Below, one piece after another: positions 43,844 to 52,717 of a DNA stretch of 64,000 nucleotides (the stretch's first letter is position 1; each line of letters opens with the position of its first letter). Position numbers and translations under genes: made by a program. This DNA comes from Allonocardiopsis opalescens (lineage in GTDB: Bacteria > Actinomycetota > Actinomycetes > Streptosporangiales > Streptosporangiaceae). The stretch covers positions 620,001 through 684,000 of the forward strand of contig NZ_PVZC01000002.1 of NCBI RefSeq assembly GCF_003002095.1. Direction: 5' to 3'. The notes beneath the pieces are model-generated. The model made no database searches. It was not told the DNA's origin and saw only the letters and a program-made list of their open reading frames with translations.

Positions 43844-44554
43844 ATGGCACGCCCAGGCAAACTACTCGCAGTGACGGTAACAGCACTGTCCGCATTGACC
43901 CTGGCGGGCTGCGGCGACGACGCCAGCGAGGAGAGCGCCCAGGCCGCCACGGCCGCGCCCTCCCACAGCTCCGGTGACCTGCGGTCGGCGCTGATGACGG
44001 AGTTCAGCGGCACGGCGGCCGGCGAGAACCTGGAGGACGGCGTCTACGGGGAGCTGGCCATCGTCCAGGCCAACGACGCCGCCCGCGAGCGGGTGGAGCT
44101 GGACAAGCCGGAGTGCCAGGACGCCGCCGAGGCGTGGAGCCGGCTGCCGGAGATCCGCGAGGCGCCCGCCGCCGTCGCCGTGCTCGACAACGACACCACG
44201 TCCATCACGCAGGTGCTGGTGGCCGCGCCCCCGGAGGCGGCCGAGACCGCGGTCAACACCCGCCCGGCGGAGAACTGCCTGACCTACCAGGCCACCATCC
44301 AGGCCGGCGAGGACAGCTCGCAGACCTTCACCTACGAGATCGAGAACCTGGACCTGGAGCCCGTCGGCGAGAACTCCCGCGCGTTCATGGTGACCGCGAG
44401 CAACGAGGACGTCCAGCTGGAGTTCTACACGCTCTTCTACCGGACGAACGACTACTTCAGCACCGTCACCCTGCACGGCGCTGACGCGTCGCTGGACATG
44501 CTGCGCGAGTTCGCCACCACCGCGCAGCGCAAGGCCGACGAGGCGCTGGCCTGA
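43844..44554 (+). CDS. Secreted lipoprotein, hypothetical
   Basis: 236 residues. Signal peptide with lipobox LTLAGC (cleavage before C23), then an acidic, Ser/Ala-rich linker and a compact domain resembling sensor-like lipoproteins of actinomycetes. Two later cysteines (PECQDA and ENCLTY) could form a disulfide. ATG 43844 has AGAGGAG upstream. Gene standing alone. No specific function is visible; some PknH-sensor/LpqN-like lipoproteins have this size and layout (weak comparison). Confidence 0.75.
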   Translation: MARPGKLLAVTVTALSALTLAGCGDDASEESAQAATAAPSHSSGDLRSALMTEFSGTAAGENLEDGVYGELAIVQANDAARERVELDKPECQDAAEAWSRLPEIREAPAAVAVLDNDTTSITQVLVAAPPEAAETAVNTRPAENCLTYQATIQAGEDSSQTFTYEIENLDLEPVGENSRAFMVTASNEDVQLEFYTLFYRTNDYFSTVTLHGADASLDMLREFATTAQRKADEALA

Positions 44555-44606
44555 GCCTGGTGTCCCAAGCCCCGCTCATGGCGCTTGTGAAGCCGCTCAG
44601 TGATCC

Positions 44607-44669
44607 GTTCGGCGCGCGCTCGTGTCCGGACTGACGAGGAGGGAGCGAAGACACGAGCGCGCGCCGAAC
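44607..44669. repeat. 19-bp perfect inverted repeat with 25-base loop
   Basis: GTTCGGCGCGCGCTCGTGT (44607-44625) and its exact complement at 44651-44669. The loop contains GAGGAGGGAG. It lies between the lipoprotein stop and the flotillin terminator and belongs to neither gene. Confidence 0.85.
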
Positions 44670-44695
44670 AGCCGAGCGGCAGCGAGGCCGGAAAA

Positions 44696-44729
44696 CAGGG
44701 TCCCCCGAGTGCCGGCTCGGGGGACCCTG
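44696..44729 (-). terminator. Rho-independent terminator of the flotillin operon
   Basis: Perfect 14-bp stem CAGGGTCCCCCGAG / CTCGGGGGACCCTG with a 6-base loop; on the minus strand it is followed by TTTTCC, 32 bases past the flotillin stop. Confidence 0.85.
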
Positions 44730-44760
44730 GCGCGTCCGCGGTGGCGGGGCGGGGCGGACC

Positions 44761-46257
44761 TCAGTCCTTGGCGCCGTCCCGCTTCTCCGAACCGGGCCGG
44801 CCCGGCACCGCCGCGGCGACGCCGTTGGCGGAGGGGGCCGCGGGGGCGTCGGGGTTGACCGCGCTGATCAGCGAGCGGGCCAGCCCGAGGCCGGTGCCGC
44901 CCAGGGTGAGGGCCTTGGTGAACAGCTGCTCGACGCCCTCGCCGCCGTTGAGCACCACCATGTTGTCGACATTGCCGAAGGCCTGGGAGCCGGCCGCCAC
45001 GATCTCCGGCCACTTCTCGGCCAGCTGCTGGGCGATGACCGCCTCCTGGTTCTCGCGCAGCGCCTCGGCGCGGGCGCGGATCGCCTCGGCCTCGGCCAGA
45101 CCCTGCGCCTTGCGGGCCTCGGCCTCGGCCAGGCCCTTGGCCTTGGCTGCCTCCGCCTCGGCCTCACCGGTGACCCGGGTGGCCAGCGCCTGCGCCTCAC
45201 CGCGCATCCGGGTGGCCTGGGCCTGCGCCTCGGCCTCCGCTCTGACCTGGGTGGCGTGCGCGGCGGCGCTCATCTCGGTCTCGCGCGCCTCGGCCTCGGC
45301 CTGCGCGATGCGGGAGTCGCGCTGCGCCTGGGAGAGGGTGACCTGCTCGTACGCCTTGGCGTCCGCGGGCTTGCGCACCTCGGACTGGAGCCGCTGCTCC
45401 TGGAGCTGGGCCTCGAGCTCGGCGGCGCGGGTCTCCTGGACCACGACCTCCTGGCGGGCGCTCGCCTCGGCCAGCGGACCGGCCTGGCGGGAGCGGGCCG
45501 ACGCCTGGTCGACCTCGGCCTGGTAGCCGGCCTGCTGGATCTGGCTGTCGCGGATCGACGCCGCCTTCTTGGCGGCCGCGATCTGCTCGGCCTCGGTCGC
45601 CTCCTGGTCGCGCTGCGCCTCCGCGATCCGCGCCTTGGCGGAGATGGCGGCGCTCTGCGGCTTGCCCAGGTTGGTGATGTAGCCGGACTCGTCGTCGATC
45701 TCCTGGATCTGCAGCGAGTCCACCACCAGGCCCAGCTTGCTCAGCTCGTCGGCGCACGAGGAGCGCACCTCGCCGGTCAGCCGGTTGCGGTTGTGGATCA
45801 TGTCCTCGATGGTGAGGCCGCCCACGATCGACCGGAGATGGCCGGAGAACAGCTCGTGGATGGTGTTGTTCATGGTCTGCTGCTGGTCCAGGAAGCGCCG
45901 GGCGGCGTTGCGGATCGATACGAAGTCGTCGCCGACCTTGTAGATCACCACACCGCGCACCTTCACCGCGATGCCCTGGTGGGTCACGCAGGACACCTCC
46001 AGGTGCGCTCCCCGGGTGTCCAGCGACAGCCGGCGCGCGGTCTGGAAACCGGGCAGCACGACGCTGCCCTTGCCGGTGATGACCTTGAAGTTGATGCTCT
46101 CCGCGGTGTGCTGGTTGCGCTCGCGGGCGCCCAGGCCGGAGATGATCAGAGCCTCGTTGGGCTCCGCCACCTTCCACACCATCCGGAACAGGACGATGAC
46201 GACGACGATGCCGAGGACGACGGCGCCGATGATCCACAGCAGGCTCTCTGGCGGCAT
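44761..46257 (-). CDS. Flotillin/SPFH-domain membrane scaffold protein
   Basis: 498 residues. An N-terminal membrane anchor (LLWIIGAVVLGIVVVIVLFR), an SPFH/PHB domain (about 30-220, with AVKVRGVVIYKVGD), then a 200-residue Ala/Glu/Arg coiled coil with repeated EAEA blocks (EAEARETEMSAAAHATQVRA, EAEAEAAKAKGLAEAEARKA). A Gly-rich C-terminal region follows. Organises membrane microdomains. Preceded 84 bases upstream by an NfeD-like gene, the usual flotillin partner. ATG 46257 follows GGAGAGGAGGG. Confidence 0.92.
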   Translation of the reverse strand: MPPESLLWIIGAVVLGIVVVIVLFRMVWKVAEPNEALIISGLGARERNQHTAESINFKVITGKGSVVLPGFQTARRLSLDTRGAHLEVSCVTHQGIAVKVRGVVIYKVGDDFVSIRNAARRFLDQQQTMNNTIHELFSGHLRSIVGGLTIEDMIHNRNRLTGEVRSSCADELSKLGLVVDSLQIQEIDDESGYITNLGKPQSAAISAKARIAEAQRDQEATEAEQIAAAKKAASIRDSQIQQAGYQAEVDQASARSRQAGPLAEASARQEVVVQETRAAELEAQLQEQRLQSEVRKPADAKAYEQVTLSQAQRDSRIAQAEAEARETEMSAAAHATQVRAEAEAQAQATRMRGEAQALATRVTGEAEAEAAKAKGLAEAEARKAQGLAEAEAIRARAEALRENQEAVIAQQLAEKWPEIVAAGSQAFGNVDNMVVLNGGEGVEQLFTKALTLGGTGLGLARSLISAVNPDAPAAPSANGVAAAVPGRPGSEKRDGAKD

Positions 46258-46341
46258 TCGACCCTCCTCTCCTTTGAAACTGACGCTCCTGTCAACGGTC
46301 CGCCGGGCGCTTCGCCCCGGCTCGCCGTACCTACGACGCGG

Positions 46342-46542
46342 CTAGACGATCGCCGGTGCCACGTAGACCGTTCTCGGCGGCAGGTATTCGACCACGACCA
46401 CCCGCTGGCCGATGTCGAAGCTGTCCTCCGGGATCGACGGGTAGGCGTAGAAGGCCTCCACACCGCCCCGGACCTCGATGAGGACCTCGCCGACGAGACC
46501 GGGCCCGACCTGCCCGGTGACCCTGCCCTGGCTGCCGACCAT
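46342..46542 (-). CDS. Small NfeD-like C-terminal (OB-fold) protein
   Basis: 66 residues forming a single beta-barrel like the soluble domain of NfeD: GRVTGQVGPGLVGEVLIEVR, then FDIGQRVVVVEYLPPRTVYV. No membrane helix, unlike full NfeD. First gene of the operon with flotillin, whose oligomer these domains are thought to bind. The product is short but its start (ATG 46542) and context are consistent. Confidence 0.75.
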   Translation of the reverse strand: MVGSQGRVTGQVGPGLVGEVLIEVRGGVEAFYAYPSIPEDSFDIGQRVVVVEYLPPRTVYVAPAIV

Positions 46543-46660
46543 GTGTCACTCCGAATCCGCTCACGTGCGTGCCATGAACGTATCGGCCCGTCGGCACGCG
46601 GGCGACGGCCACCAGGACGCCCCCCGTGCCGGAGCCGCACGGCCCGAAGCCGCCGGGACC

Positions 46661-47140
46661 TCAGGCGGGGTGCCCCCGGACGGGCCCGGGCGGCGGCACG
46701 GCAGGGCTGAGCCGGTCCAGGTACAGCTTGCCGTCCAGATGGTCCGTCTCGTGCTGAAAACAGCGTGCGAGCTGGCCTCGTGCCCGAATCGATACCGGAC
46801 GTCCCATCCGGTCGCGGCCGCGCACGGTCACCCCGGCGGCGCGCGGGGTGGGGTGGATCTGGCCGGGAACGGACAGGCACGCCTCGTCGCGGACCAGTTC
46901 GTCGGGGTCGTCCACGGTCAGCTCGGGGTTGACGACGTGGCCGCGGCGTCGGTTGCCGATGTCGTAGACGAAGACCCGCAGCGGTGTGCCCAGCTGCGGC
47001 GCCGCCAGCCCGGCGCCGTCGACGGCGTACATGGCGGCGAACAGCTCGTCCACCAGGGCGCGCAGTGCGCGGTCGAAGGCGGTGACCGGCTCGGCGGGCG
47101 TGCGCAGCACGGGGTCGCCGATCCGGCGGATCTCCGGCAT
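46661..47140 (-). CDS. def: Peptide deformylase
   Basis: 159 residues. Removes the N-formyl group from nascent proteins using a bound metal. Motif 1 GAGLAAPQLG (42-51), motif 2 EACLSVPG (C88 as metal ligand; alanine replaces the usual glycine of EGCLS) and motif 3 QHETDHLDG (H130, E131, H134) are all present. Not next to fmt, so it may be one of several copies. It is followed by the flotillin operon on the same strand but separated by 118 bases. Confidence 0.93.
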   Translation of the reverse strand: MPEIRRIGDPVLRTPAEPVTAFDRALRALVDELFAAMYAVDGAGLAAPQLGTPLRVFVYDIGNRRRGHVVNPELTVDDPDELVRDEACLSVPGQIHPTPRAAGVTVRGRDRMGRPVSIRARGQLARCFQHETDHLDGKLYLDRLSPAVPPPGPVRGHPA

Positions 47141-47218
47141 CGTCCCCTCCCGTCCCTCGGCGCGGGCACGGCGCGGCCGCGCCGGTCCACCTTAGGGCAG
47201 TCCGGGGGCCGGACGGGA

Positions 47219-47911
47219 TCAGCCGACGTTGATGTACTGCGGGAACAGGTAGGCGGCGGCGTCCCTGGCCAGCAGGAAGCCGACGATGGCCAGCGCCCAG
47301 CCGACGGCCGAGGCCGCGTTGCGCTGGATCCAGGCGCTCAGCCGGGCCAGCTTGGGCTCCAGCCAGCGCCCGGCCACCGCGCGCAGCCCCAGTAGCACCA
47401 GCGCCGGCAGGATCATCACCAGCACGTAGCCGCCCAGCAGCGGCAGCCACTGCGCCGGCGGCAGCTCCGAGGTGGTCATCATCCCGACCGCCGCCAGGTA
47501 CGGCACCATCGTGGCGACCTCAAGCAGCGCGGCGGTCAGCGCCAGCAGCACCATCGCGCCGGGGCTGGACAAGCGGTGCTCCCAGCGCGAGGCGTCGGGC
47601 CCCGGGCGCTTCTTGGAGTCGAAGCGGAAGCTCAGCACGAACAGGCCGACGCCGATGGCCAGCTGCGCCCAGTACGCCGGGCGGCTGTCGAGCGCTTCGC
47701 CGAAGTTCTCCATCACGGCCGACAGGCCCAGCATCAGCGCGACGCCGACGGCGAAGTAGAAGACGGCGATGGTGCCGAGGAAGGCCAGCAGCCGCGCCGC
47801 CACCGAGCGCCGGGTGGCCACCATCAGGTACACCGGGATGCCGAGCGTGCCGAAGCTCGTGCTGTCCACCAGGGCCAGCGCGCCCAGGGTGAGCACCAGG
47901 CCGATCGTCAT
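47219..47911 (-). CDS. GAP/Sap-family six-helix membrane protein
   Basis: 230 residues, six predicted helices, a LysE-like outline. The opening (LVLTLGALALVDSTSFGTLG) and the loop with SFRFDSKKRPGPDASRWEHR resemble actinomycete GAP (sulfolipid-addressing, Sap) proteins, which are linked to lipid or peptidolipid export in mycobacteria. Substrate here unknown. ATG 47911. Monocistronic, upstream of def on the same strand with a 78-base gap. Confidence 0.75.
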   Translation of the reverse strand: MTIGLVLTLGALALVDSTSFGTLGIPVYLMVATRRSVAARLLAFLGTIAVFYFAVGVALMLGLSAVMENFGEALDSRPAYWAQLAIGVGLFVLSFRFDSKKRPGPDASRWEHRLSSPGAMVLLALTAALLEVATMVPYLAAVGMMTTSELPPAQWLPLLGGYVLVMILPALVLLGLRAVAGRWLEPKLARLSAWIQRNAASAVGWALAIVGFLLARDAAAYLFPQYINVG

Positions 47912-48183
47912 CCCCGTCCCCCGTAGCTCGTGTCAGGTGGTCCCGCCCGGCGCCGCGCCCGGCGGGTCCCACACCTGCCGATCATGCTCCGCGCAAGCCT
48001 CCGGCACCTCCCCCTGCGCGCCGAACCGCGCTACAACCTTCGGAGTACCGGTGCCCGGTGGCGCACGGTGACGCGCCCCGGCGTACGGTAAGTCCGTCAC
48101 CGACCGCGTGACGGCCGCGCCCGCAGGGGCTCCCGGCCCGCGCGGCGGACCTCGGCCCGGCGGCCGAGCCCGGCGACGAGAGA

Positions 48184-48576
48184 GTGCCCGTGGTGAGCCA
48201 GAAGCGCACTTACCACCAGCTCCACCTGGCCGTCCCGCTCGTGGAGCGCCAGCACCGGCTGATCGAGGAACTGCGGCTCTCGGCGCCCAGACCGGTCGTG
48301 GGCGGGGCCCTCGCCCTGGCGCTCGGCGTCAGCGTCCGCACGGTCGAGCGCGATATCGCCCGGCTGCGCGACGCGGGCGTGCCCATCACCGTCCGCAACG
48401 GGCCGGGCGGCGGCTACGGCATCGACGCGCGCCGCGAGCTGCCGCCGATCGCCCTCACCCCGGGCGAGAGCGCGGCGCTGATCGCCGCGCTGGTCGCGGT
48501 GGGGCCCTACGGTTCGGCCACGGCGCGCTCGGCCCTGGACAAGCTGCTGGCCGCGCTCACCCCGGAGCGGCGCTGA
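48184..48576 (+). CDS. Short DeoR/WYL-type helix-turn-helix protein
   Basis: 130 residues with the winged helix of YafY/WYL regulators: VERQHRLIEELRLSAPRPVV, LALGVSVRTVERDIARLRDA, NGPGGGYGID. After it come only about 50 residues (LTPGESAALIAALVAVGPYG), so the WYL ligand domain is absent. A short family form is more likely than a truncation because the end is clean. The start could be GTG 48184, 48190 or 48193. Confidence 0.7.
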   Translation: MPVVSQKRTYHQLHLAVPLVERQHRLIEELRLSAPRPVVGGALALALGVSVRTVERDIARLRDAGVPITVRNGPGGGYGIDARRELPPIALTPGESAALIAALVAVGPYGSATARSALDKLLAALTPERR

Positions 48577-48689
48577 CGGCCGCCGCCGGAACAGGGGCAC
48601 CCGGACTTGGCCCGCGCCGCCCGGCACAGCAGACTGGGACGGCGGCCGGGAGTGACGGGCACCACCCGGTCCGCCGATCGGAGGTCGGT

Positions 48690-48770
48690 ATGCGGCGCTG
48701 GTGGGTCATCCTCATCCTGTGCGCGGTGGCGGGTCTGCTGATGGGCTGGGGCCTCCAGGCGGTGCTGTGA
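48690..48770 (+). CDS. 26-residue single-helix membrane peptide
   Basis: ATG 48690 preceded by a good ribosome site CGGAGG; the product MRRWWVILILCAVAGLLMGW plus GLQAVL is a positively charged N-terminus followed by one membrane helix. Too short for family assignment. It follows the helix-turn-helix gene by 113 bases, possibly in the same transcript. Confidence 0.5.
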   Translation: MRRWWVILILCAVAGLLMGWGLQAVL

Positions 48771-48807
48771 GGCGCCGCGGCGCCGGCGGCCGCCGCCCGG
48801 GCACGGC

Positions 48808-49149
48808 TCAGCCCGCGTCGTAGGACTCGCGCAGCCGCTTGGGCGCGCGCAGCCGCCACGCCTCCACCACCAGGTCGCGCAGCTCGTCGGGGTCGGCCCG
48901 CTCCAGGACCACGACCACGTAGGGATAGGCCCGGTAGTGCTCGGGCACGGTGAAGGTCTCGGGGTCGTGGCCGTGCAGCAGGTCGCGCTCCTCCATGGTG
49001 GTGCGCACCACCAGCCGCTCGCCGTCGTCGTGCATCCGGACGAAGCCCCTGCCGCGCACCCGGAACGCGGGGGTGCCGTAGGAGGTGCCCTCCTCCGCGC
49101 CGGGCAGTTCGCGCGCCACCGCGCGCACCAGTTCGAAGTCCGCGGCCAT
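48808..49149 (-). CDS. MmcQ/YjbR-family protein
   Basis: 113 residues with the CyaY-like/YjbR fold: FELVRAVARELPGAEEGTSY, TPAFRVRGRGFVRMHDDGER and PEHYRAYPYVVVVLERADPD are characteristic. Described as DNA-binding-like, biological role unclear. ATG 49149 is preferred to an ATG three codons upstream. Divergent from the asparaginase gene. Confidence 0.8.
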   Translation of the reverse strand: MAADFELVRAVARELPGAEEGTSYGTPAFRVRGRGFVRMHDDGERLVVRTTMEERDLLHGHDPETFTVPEHYRAYPYVVVVLERADPDELRDLVVEAWRLRAPKRLRESYDAG

Positions 49150-49250
49150 GCGCCTCACCCGCCTTCCGTCGTCGGCTCCGCCGCGCCGCGCCCCGGCGTC
49201 CGAGCCGCCCCGTCGACGGCAACCGGGGGCGCGGCGGCCACAATGCCGGT

Positions 49251-50207
49251 ATGTCCAACACAGCGATCTTCCACGCGCCGCTGGCCGAGGTGGTCAGGAA
49301 CGGCTTCACCGAGGGCGTCCACTACGGCGCCGCCGTCGGGCTGGCCGCCGACGGCGGCGTCGCCTTCGAGCGCGGCCCGGCGGCGGCGCCGGTGCTGCCG
49401 AGGTCGGCGGCGAAGCCGATCCAGGCGGTGGCCAGCCTGCGGGCCGGGGCGCGGCTGGACGGCGTGGAGCTGGCGGTGGCGGCCGGCAGCCACATGGGCG
49501 AGCCCTTCCACGTCGCCGCCGTGCGACGGATCCTGGCCGGTGCCGGGCTGAGCGCCGAGGCGCTGCGGTGCCCGGCCGACTGGCCCGAGCACCGGGGCGC
49601 CCGCGACGCGGTGGTGCGCGAGGGCGGCGCGCCGAGCCGGCTCACCATGAACTGCTCGGGCAAGCACGCCGCCATGCTGGCCGCCTGCGTGGCCTCCGGC
49701 TGGTCCACCGACGACTACCTGCGGCCCGACCACCCCTACCAGCGCTCGGTGGCCGAGGCGACGGCCGAACTGGCCGGCGAGCCCGTCACCGCCACCGCCG
49801 TCGACGGCTGCGGCGCGCCGCTGTTCGCGGTCTCGCTCACCGGGCTGGCCCGCAGCATGCGCGCGCTGGTGCTGGCGGAGCCGGGCACGCCGCAGCGCGC
49901 CGTCGCCGACGCGATGCGCGCGCACCCCGAGTACGTCGCGGGCACCGGCCACACCGTGACCCGGCTGATGCGGGCGCTGCCCGGCGTGGTGGCCAAGGCG
50001 GGCGCCGAGGGCGTGCTGACCGCGGCGGCGCCCGGCGGCGTCAGCGCGGCGGTGAAGGTCTCCGACGGGCGGCCGCGGGCGACGACGCTGATCGCGCTGC
50101 GGGTCCTGGCCGAGCTGGGCGTGGACGTGTCCGGCGCCGCCGAGCTGGCCACGGTGCCGGTCAGGGGCGGCGGCGAGCGGGTCGGCGAGATCCGCGCGGT
50201 GGTGTGA
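49251..50207 (+). CDS. L-asparaginase II (thermolabile/rhizobial type)
   Basis: 318 residues of the AnsA/asparaginase-II family, unrelated to the E. coli type. Hydrolyses asparagine to aspartate and ammonia in the cytoplasm. Signatures: RSAAKPIQAVASL (catalytic SxK region), AVAAGSHMGEPFH, NCSGKHAAMLAACVASGW and VDGCGAPLFAVSL. ATG 49251 lacks a ribosome site; CACAAT lies at 49240-49245, so the mRNA may be leaderless. An MFS transporter gene follows. Confidence 0.9.
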   Translation: MSNTAIFHAPLAEVVRNGFTEGVHYGAAVGLAADGGVAFERGPAAAPVLPRSAAKPIQAVASLRAGARLDGVELAVAAGSHMGEPFHVAAVRRILAGAGLSAEALRCPADWPEHRGARDAVVREGGAPSRLTMNCSGKHAAMLAACVASGWSTDDYLRPDHPYQRSVAEATAELAGEPVTATAVDGCGAPLFAVSLTGLARSMRALVLAEPGTPQRAVADAMRAHPEYVAGTGHTVTRLMRALPGVVAKAGAEGVLTAAAPGGVSAAVKVSDGRPRATTLIALRVLAELGVDVSGAAELATVPVRGGGERVGEIRAVV

Positions 50208-50293
50208 GGGCCGGCCGGCGGGGACGGGACCGATCGGCCGTTTCGGAGTACCGTGCGTTCACCCCTGTCGTCCCGCCCGCAGAGGGAGAACCC

Positions 50294-51598
50294 GTGACGG
50301 ACCTTCCCGCCGAACCGAGGCCCGCCCCGTCCGCCCCCGCCCGCCCGATCCCCGTCCGGACCCTCGTCGCCGCCTCGATCGGCAACGCCATCGAGTGGTA
50401 CGACTGGACGATCTACGCGACCTTCAGCATCTACTTCGCCACCCAGGTCTTCCCCGAGGACGACGCCGCCCTGGCGCTGATCAGCACCCTGGCCACCTAC
50501 GCGCTCGCCTTCTTCTTCCGGCCGCTCGGCGGCTGGCTGCTCGGCCGCTTCGCCGACCTGCGCGGCCGGCGCACCGCGATGCTCCTCACCATCCTGCTGA
50601 TGGCCGGCGGCTCGCTGGCGATCGCGCTGCTGCCCACCTTCGCGCTGGTCGGCTGGCTGGCGCCGGTCCTGCTGCTGCTGGCCAGGATCGCGCAGGGCAT
50701 GTCGCTGGGCGGCGAGGTCTCCAACGCCTCGGCCTACCTGGCCGAGGTGGCGCCGCCCGAGCGCCGCGGCCGCTACTCGTCGTTCTTCTACATCTCCACC
50801 GGCAGCGCGGTGCTGGCGGCCTCGCTGCTCGGCGCGCTGCTGACCGCCGTCATGACCGAGGAGCAGCTGGCCGCCTACGGCTGGCGGATCCCGTTCCTGA
50901 TCGGCGGCCTGCTCGGCCTGGTGGGCCTGTGGCTGCGGCGGGCGATGCCGGAGACCGACCAGTTCGAGGGGAGCAGGGAGAAGGCGCGGGCGCTGCGCTT
51001 CCCGCTGCTGACGACCCTGCGCGAGCACCCGAAGGCGGTCGGGCAGCTGATCGGCTTCACCCTGCTGTCGACGCTGTGCTACTACACCTTCTTCTCCGCG
51101 CTGACCCCGTTCGCGGTCACCCAGCGCGGCGCCGAGGCGGGCGAGGTGTTCACCGCGCTGTCGGTGGCGACGGCGGTGTTCGTCGCGCTCCAGTACCCGA
51201 TGGGCGCGCTGTCGGACCGCTTCGGACGCCGGCCGCAGCTGCTGGCGTGGTCGGCGGCGACCGCGGTGCTGATCGTGCCGCTGTCCGCGCTGATCGGCCC
51301 CGGCCTCGGCAATCTGCTGGTGGTCTTCACCGTGGGGCTCGGCCTGTACACGATGATGACCTCGATCGCCCCGGCCGTCATGAGCGAGCTGTTCCCCACC
51401 GAGCTGCGCGGGCTGGGCATCGGCGCCTGGTACAACCTCACGGTGGCGCTCTTCGGCGGCACTGCGCCGCTGGTGATCCAGTCGCTGTCGGAGGCGGGGC
51501 TGGCCGACGTGTTCTTCTGGTACGTCGCCGCGGGCGCCGCCGTGGCCTTCGCGGTGGTGCTGACGCTGCGCGAGACCAGGGGCGTGGAGCTGACCTGA
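50294..51598 (+). CDS. MFS metabolite:H+ symporter (MHS family, KgtP-like)
   Basis: 434 residues, twelve helices. SIGNAIEWYDWTIYATFSIY is the MHS-family N-terminus, RFADLRGRRTAMLLTILLMA the loop 2-3 motif, RIAQGMSLGGEVSNASAYLA helix 4, and SDRFGRRPQLLAW loop 8-9. Relatives import alpha-ketoglutarate, shikimate, proline/betaine or citrate. GTG 50294 follows AGAGGGAG. Located 86 bases after the asparaginase gene on the same strand; a shared role in C4/C5 acid or amino-acid use is possible. Confidence 0.88.
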   Translation: MTDLPAEPRPAPSAPARPIPVRTLVAASIGNAIEWYDWTIYATFSIYFATQVFPEDDAALALISTLATYALAFFFRPLGGWLLGRFADLRGRRTAMLLTILLMAGGSLAIALLPTFALVGWLAPVLLLLARIAQGMSLGGEVSNASAYLAEVAPPERRGRYSSFFYISTGSAVLAASLLGALLTAVMTEEQLAAYGWRIPFLIGGLLGLVGLWLRRAMPETDQFEGSREKARALRFPLLTTLREHPKAVGQLIGFTLLSTLCYYTFFSALTPFAVTQRGAEAGEVFTALSVATAVFVALQYPMGALSDRFGRRPQLLAWSAATAVLIVPLSALIGPGLGNLLVVFTVGLGLYTMMTSIAPAVMSELFPTELRGLGIGAWYNLTVALFGGTAPLVIQSLSEAGLADVFFWYVAAGAAVAFAVVLTLRETRGVELT

Positions 51599-51759
51599 GG
51601 CGAGGGGCCGCGAGAGGGCTCGGGCCGAGGGTGCCGCAACGTACTCCGGTGCGCGGCGCGCGAGCCTGAGCCGTCGACCCGTGCGCCGGACGGGCGAGTG
51701 CGCCACCGCCCGCCGCCCTCGGCCGGACGGCGCAGCGGAGCGAGTCGGGCGGACCGCCG

Positions 51760-52470
51760 TCAGGCGCCGCCCCTGCCGTCCTCGTGGCCGGGGCGGCGCA
51801 CCAGGACCTCGCCGGTGCGCTCGCGGTGGGTCAGCGCGTCGCTGGTGGTGCGGGCGCCCGCCCGCAGCAGCCGCCGGGCGTCGTCGGCGGCGGCCCGGGC
51901 GCGGGCCGGGTCGGCGACGCCGCGCGCCCCCCAGCGCTCCTCGGGCGGCAGGCCGAGGGTGTCGGGCAGCCCGGAGCGGCGCACCACCCGGTGGCCGGCC
52001 GCCTCCTGGGAGCGCGACGGCCGCACGTCGCCCTCCGGGGTGCGCCAGCTGCGCATGCGGTGCCGCAGCCAGGCGGCGCCCTCGGCGTGGTACTCCTCGC
52101 CGGTGGGCCAGGGCGCGCCGTCGCGCTGGTGGCGCAGCGCGTGGATGAGGTCGGCGACCGTCCAGCCCGCCGAGAAGAAGCCCTGCACCTCGTCACGCAG
52201 CTCCGGCAGCGAGACGAAGCGCAGCGAGGGCTCGCTGCGCTTCAGCAGCTCGCAGGCGCCGCGCAGGTCGGCGCCGGTGTGCGCGGTGGTGGCGAGGGGG
52301 TCGGCCTCGCGCTCGCGCAGCAGTTCGTCGTCGACGGTGACGATGACCTCGCCGGAGTGGGTGTTCCAGAGCCCGACCTGCTCTCTGGGCCAGCCGTGCG
52401 CCTCGACCAGCGCCGTGGCCAGCCTGCGGACGTCGACCTCGTCGTCGGTGGTGATCCGGAACCGCGCCAT
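51760..52470 (-). CDS. Hypothetical protein, actinomycete type
   Basis: 236 residues, soluble, strongly charged. It starts MARFRITTDDEVDVRRLATA, includes ELRDEVQGFFSAGWTVADLI, HALRHQRDGAPWP, and ends with an Arg-rich region. I do not recognise the family. The GWTVADLIHALRH part resembles a helix-turn-helix-like segment seen in some replication or phage-related actinomycete proteins (weak). ATG 52470 follows GGAAGGGG. Confidence 0.6.
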   Translation of the reverse strand: MARFRITTDDEVDVRRLATALVEAHGWPREQVGLWNTHSGEVIVTVDDELLREREADPLATTAHTGADLRGACELLKRSEPSLRFVSLPELRDEVQGFFSAGWTVADLIHALRHQRDGAPWPTGEEYHAEGAAWLRHRMRSWRTPEGDVRPSRSQEAAGHRVVRRSGLPDTLGLPPEERWGARGVADPARARAAADDARRLLRAGARTTSDALTHRERTGEVLVRRPGHEDGRGGA

Positions 52471-52717
52471 GGTGACCCCTTCCGCCGCACCCGCACCGTC
52501 GGTCCCAGTGTGCCGCACCCGTCCGACAGCCCGGCGCGGGCGGCGGAAACCGGGCGGGTTCGGTGGCCTTGGTCGTGCTGCCCCCACCCGGATTGGGGGG
52601 ATTACTCCATCGCGCGGCCGTTGCGCGGACGCCTAGCGTACTTCGTACGACTTCGCGGCGACGTGCGGCGGGAGCGGTTGAGGCGGCCGAGGCCGCGGCC
52701 GGAAGGTGGAGTGCGCC

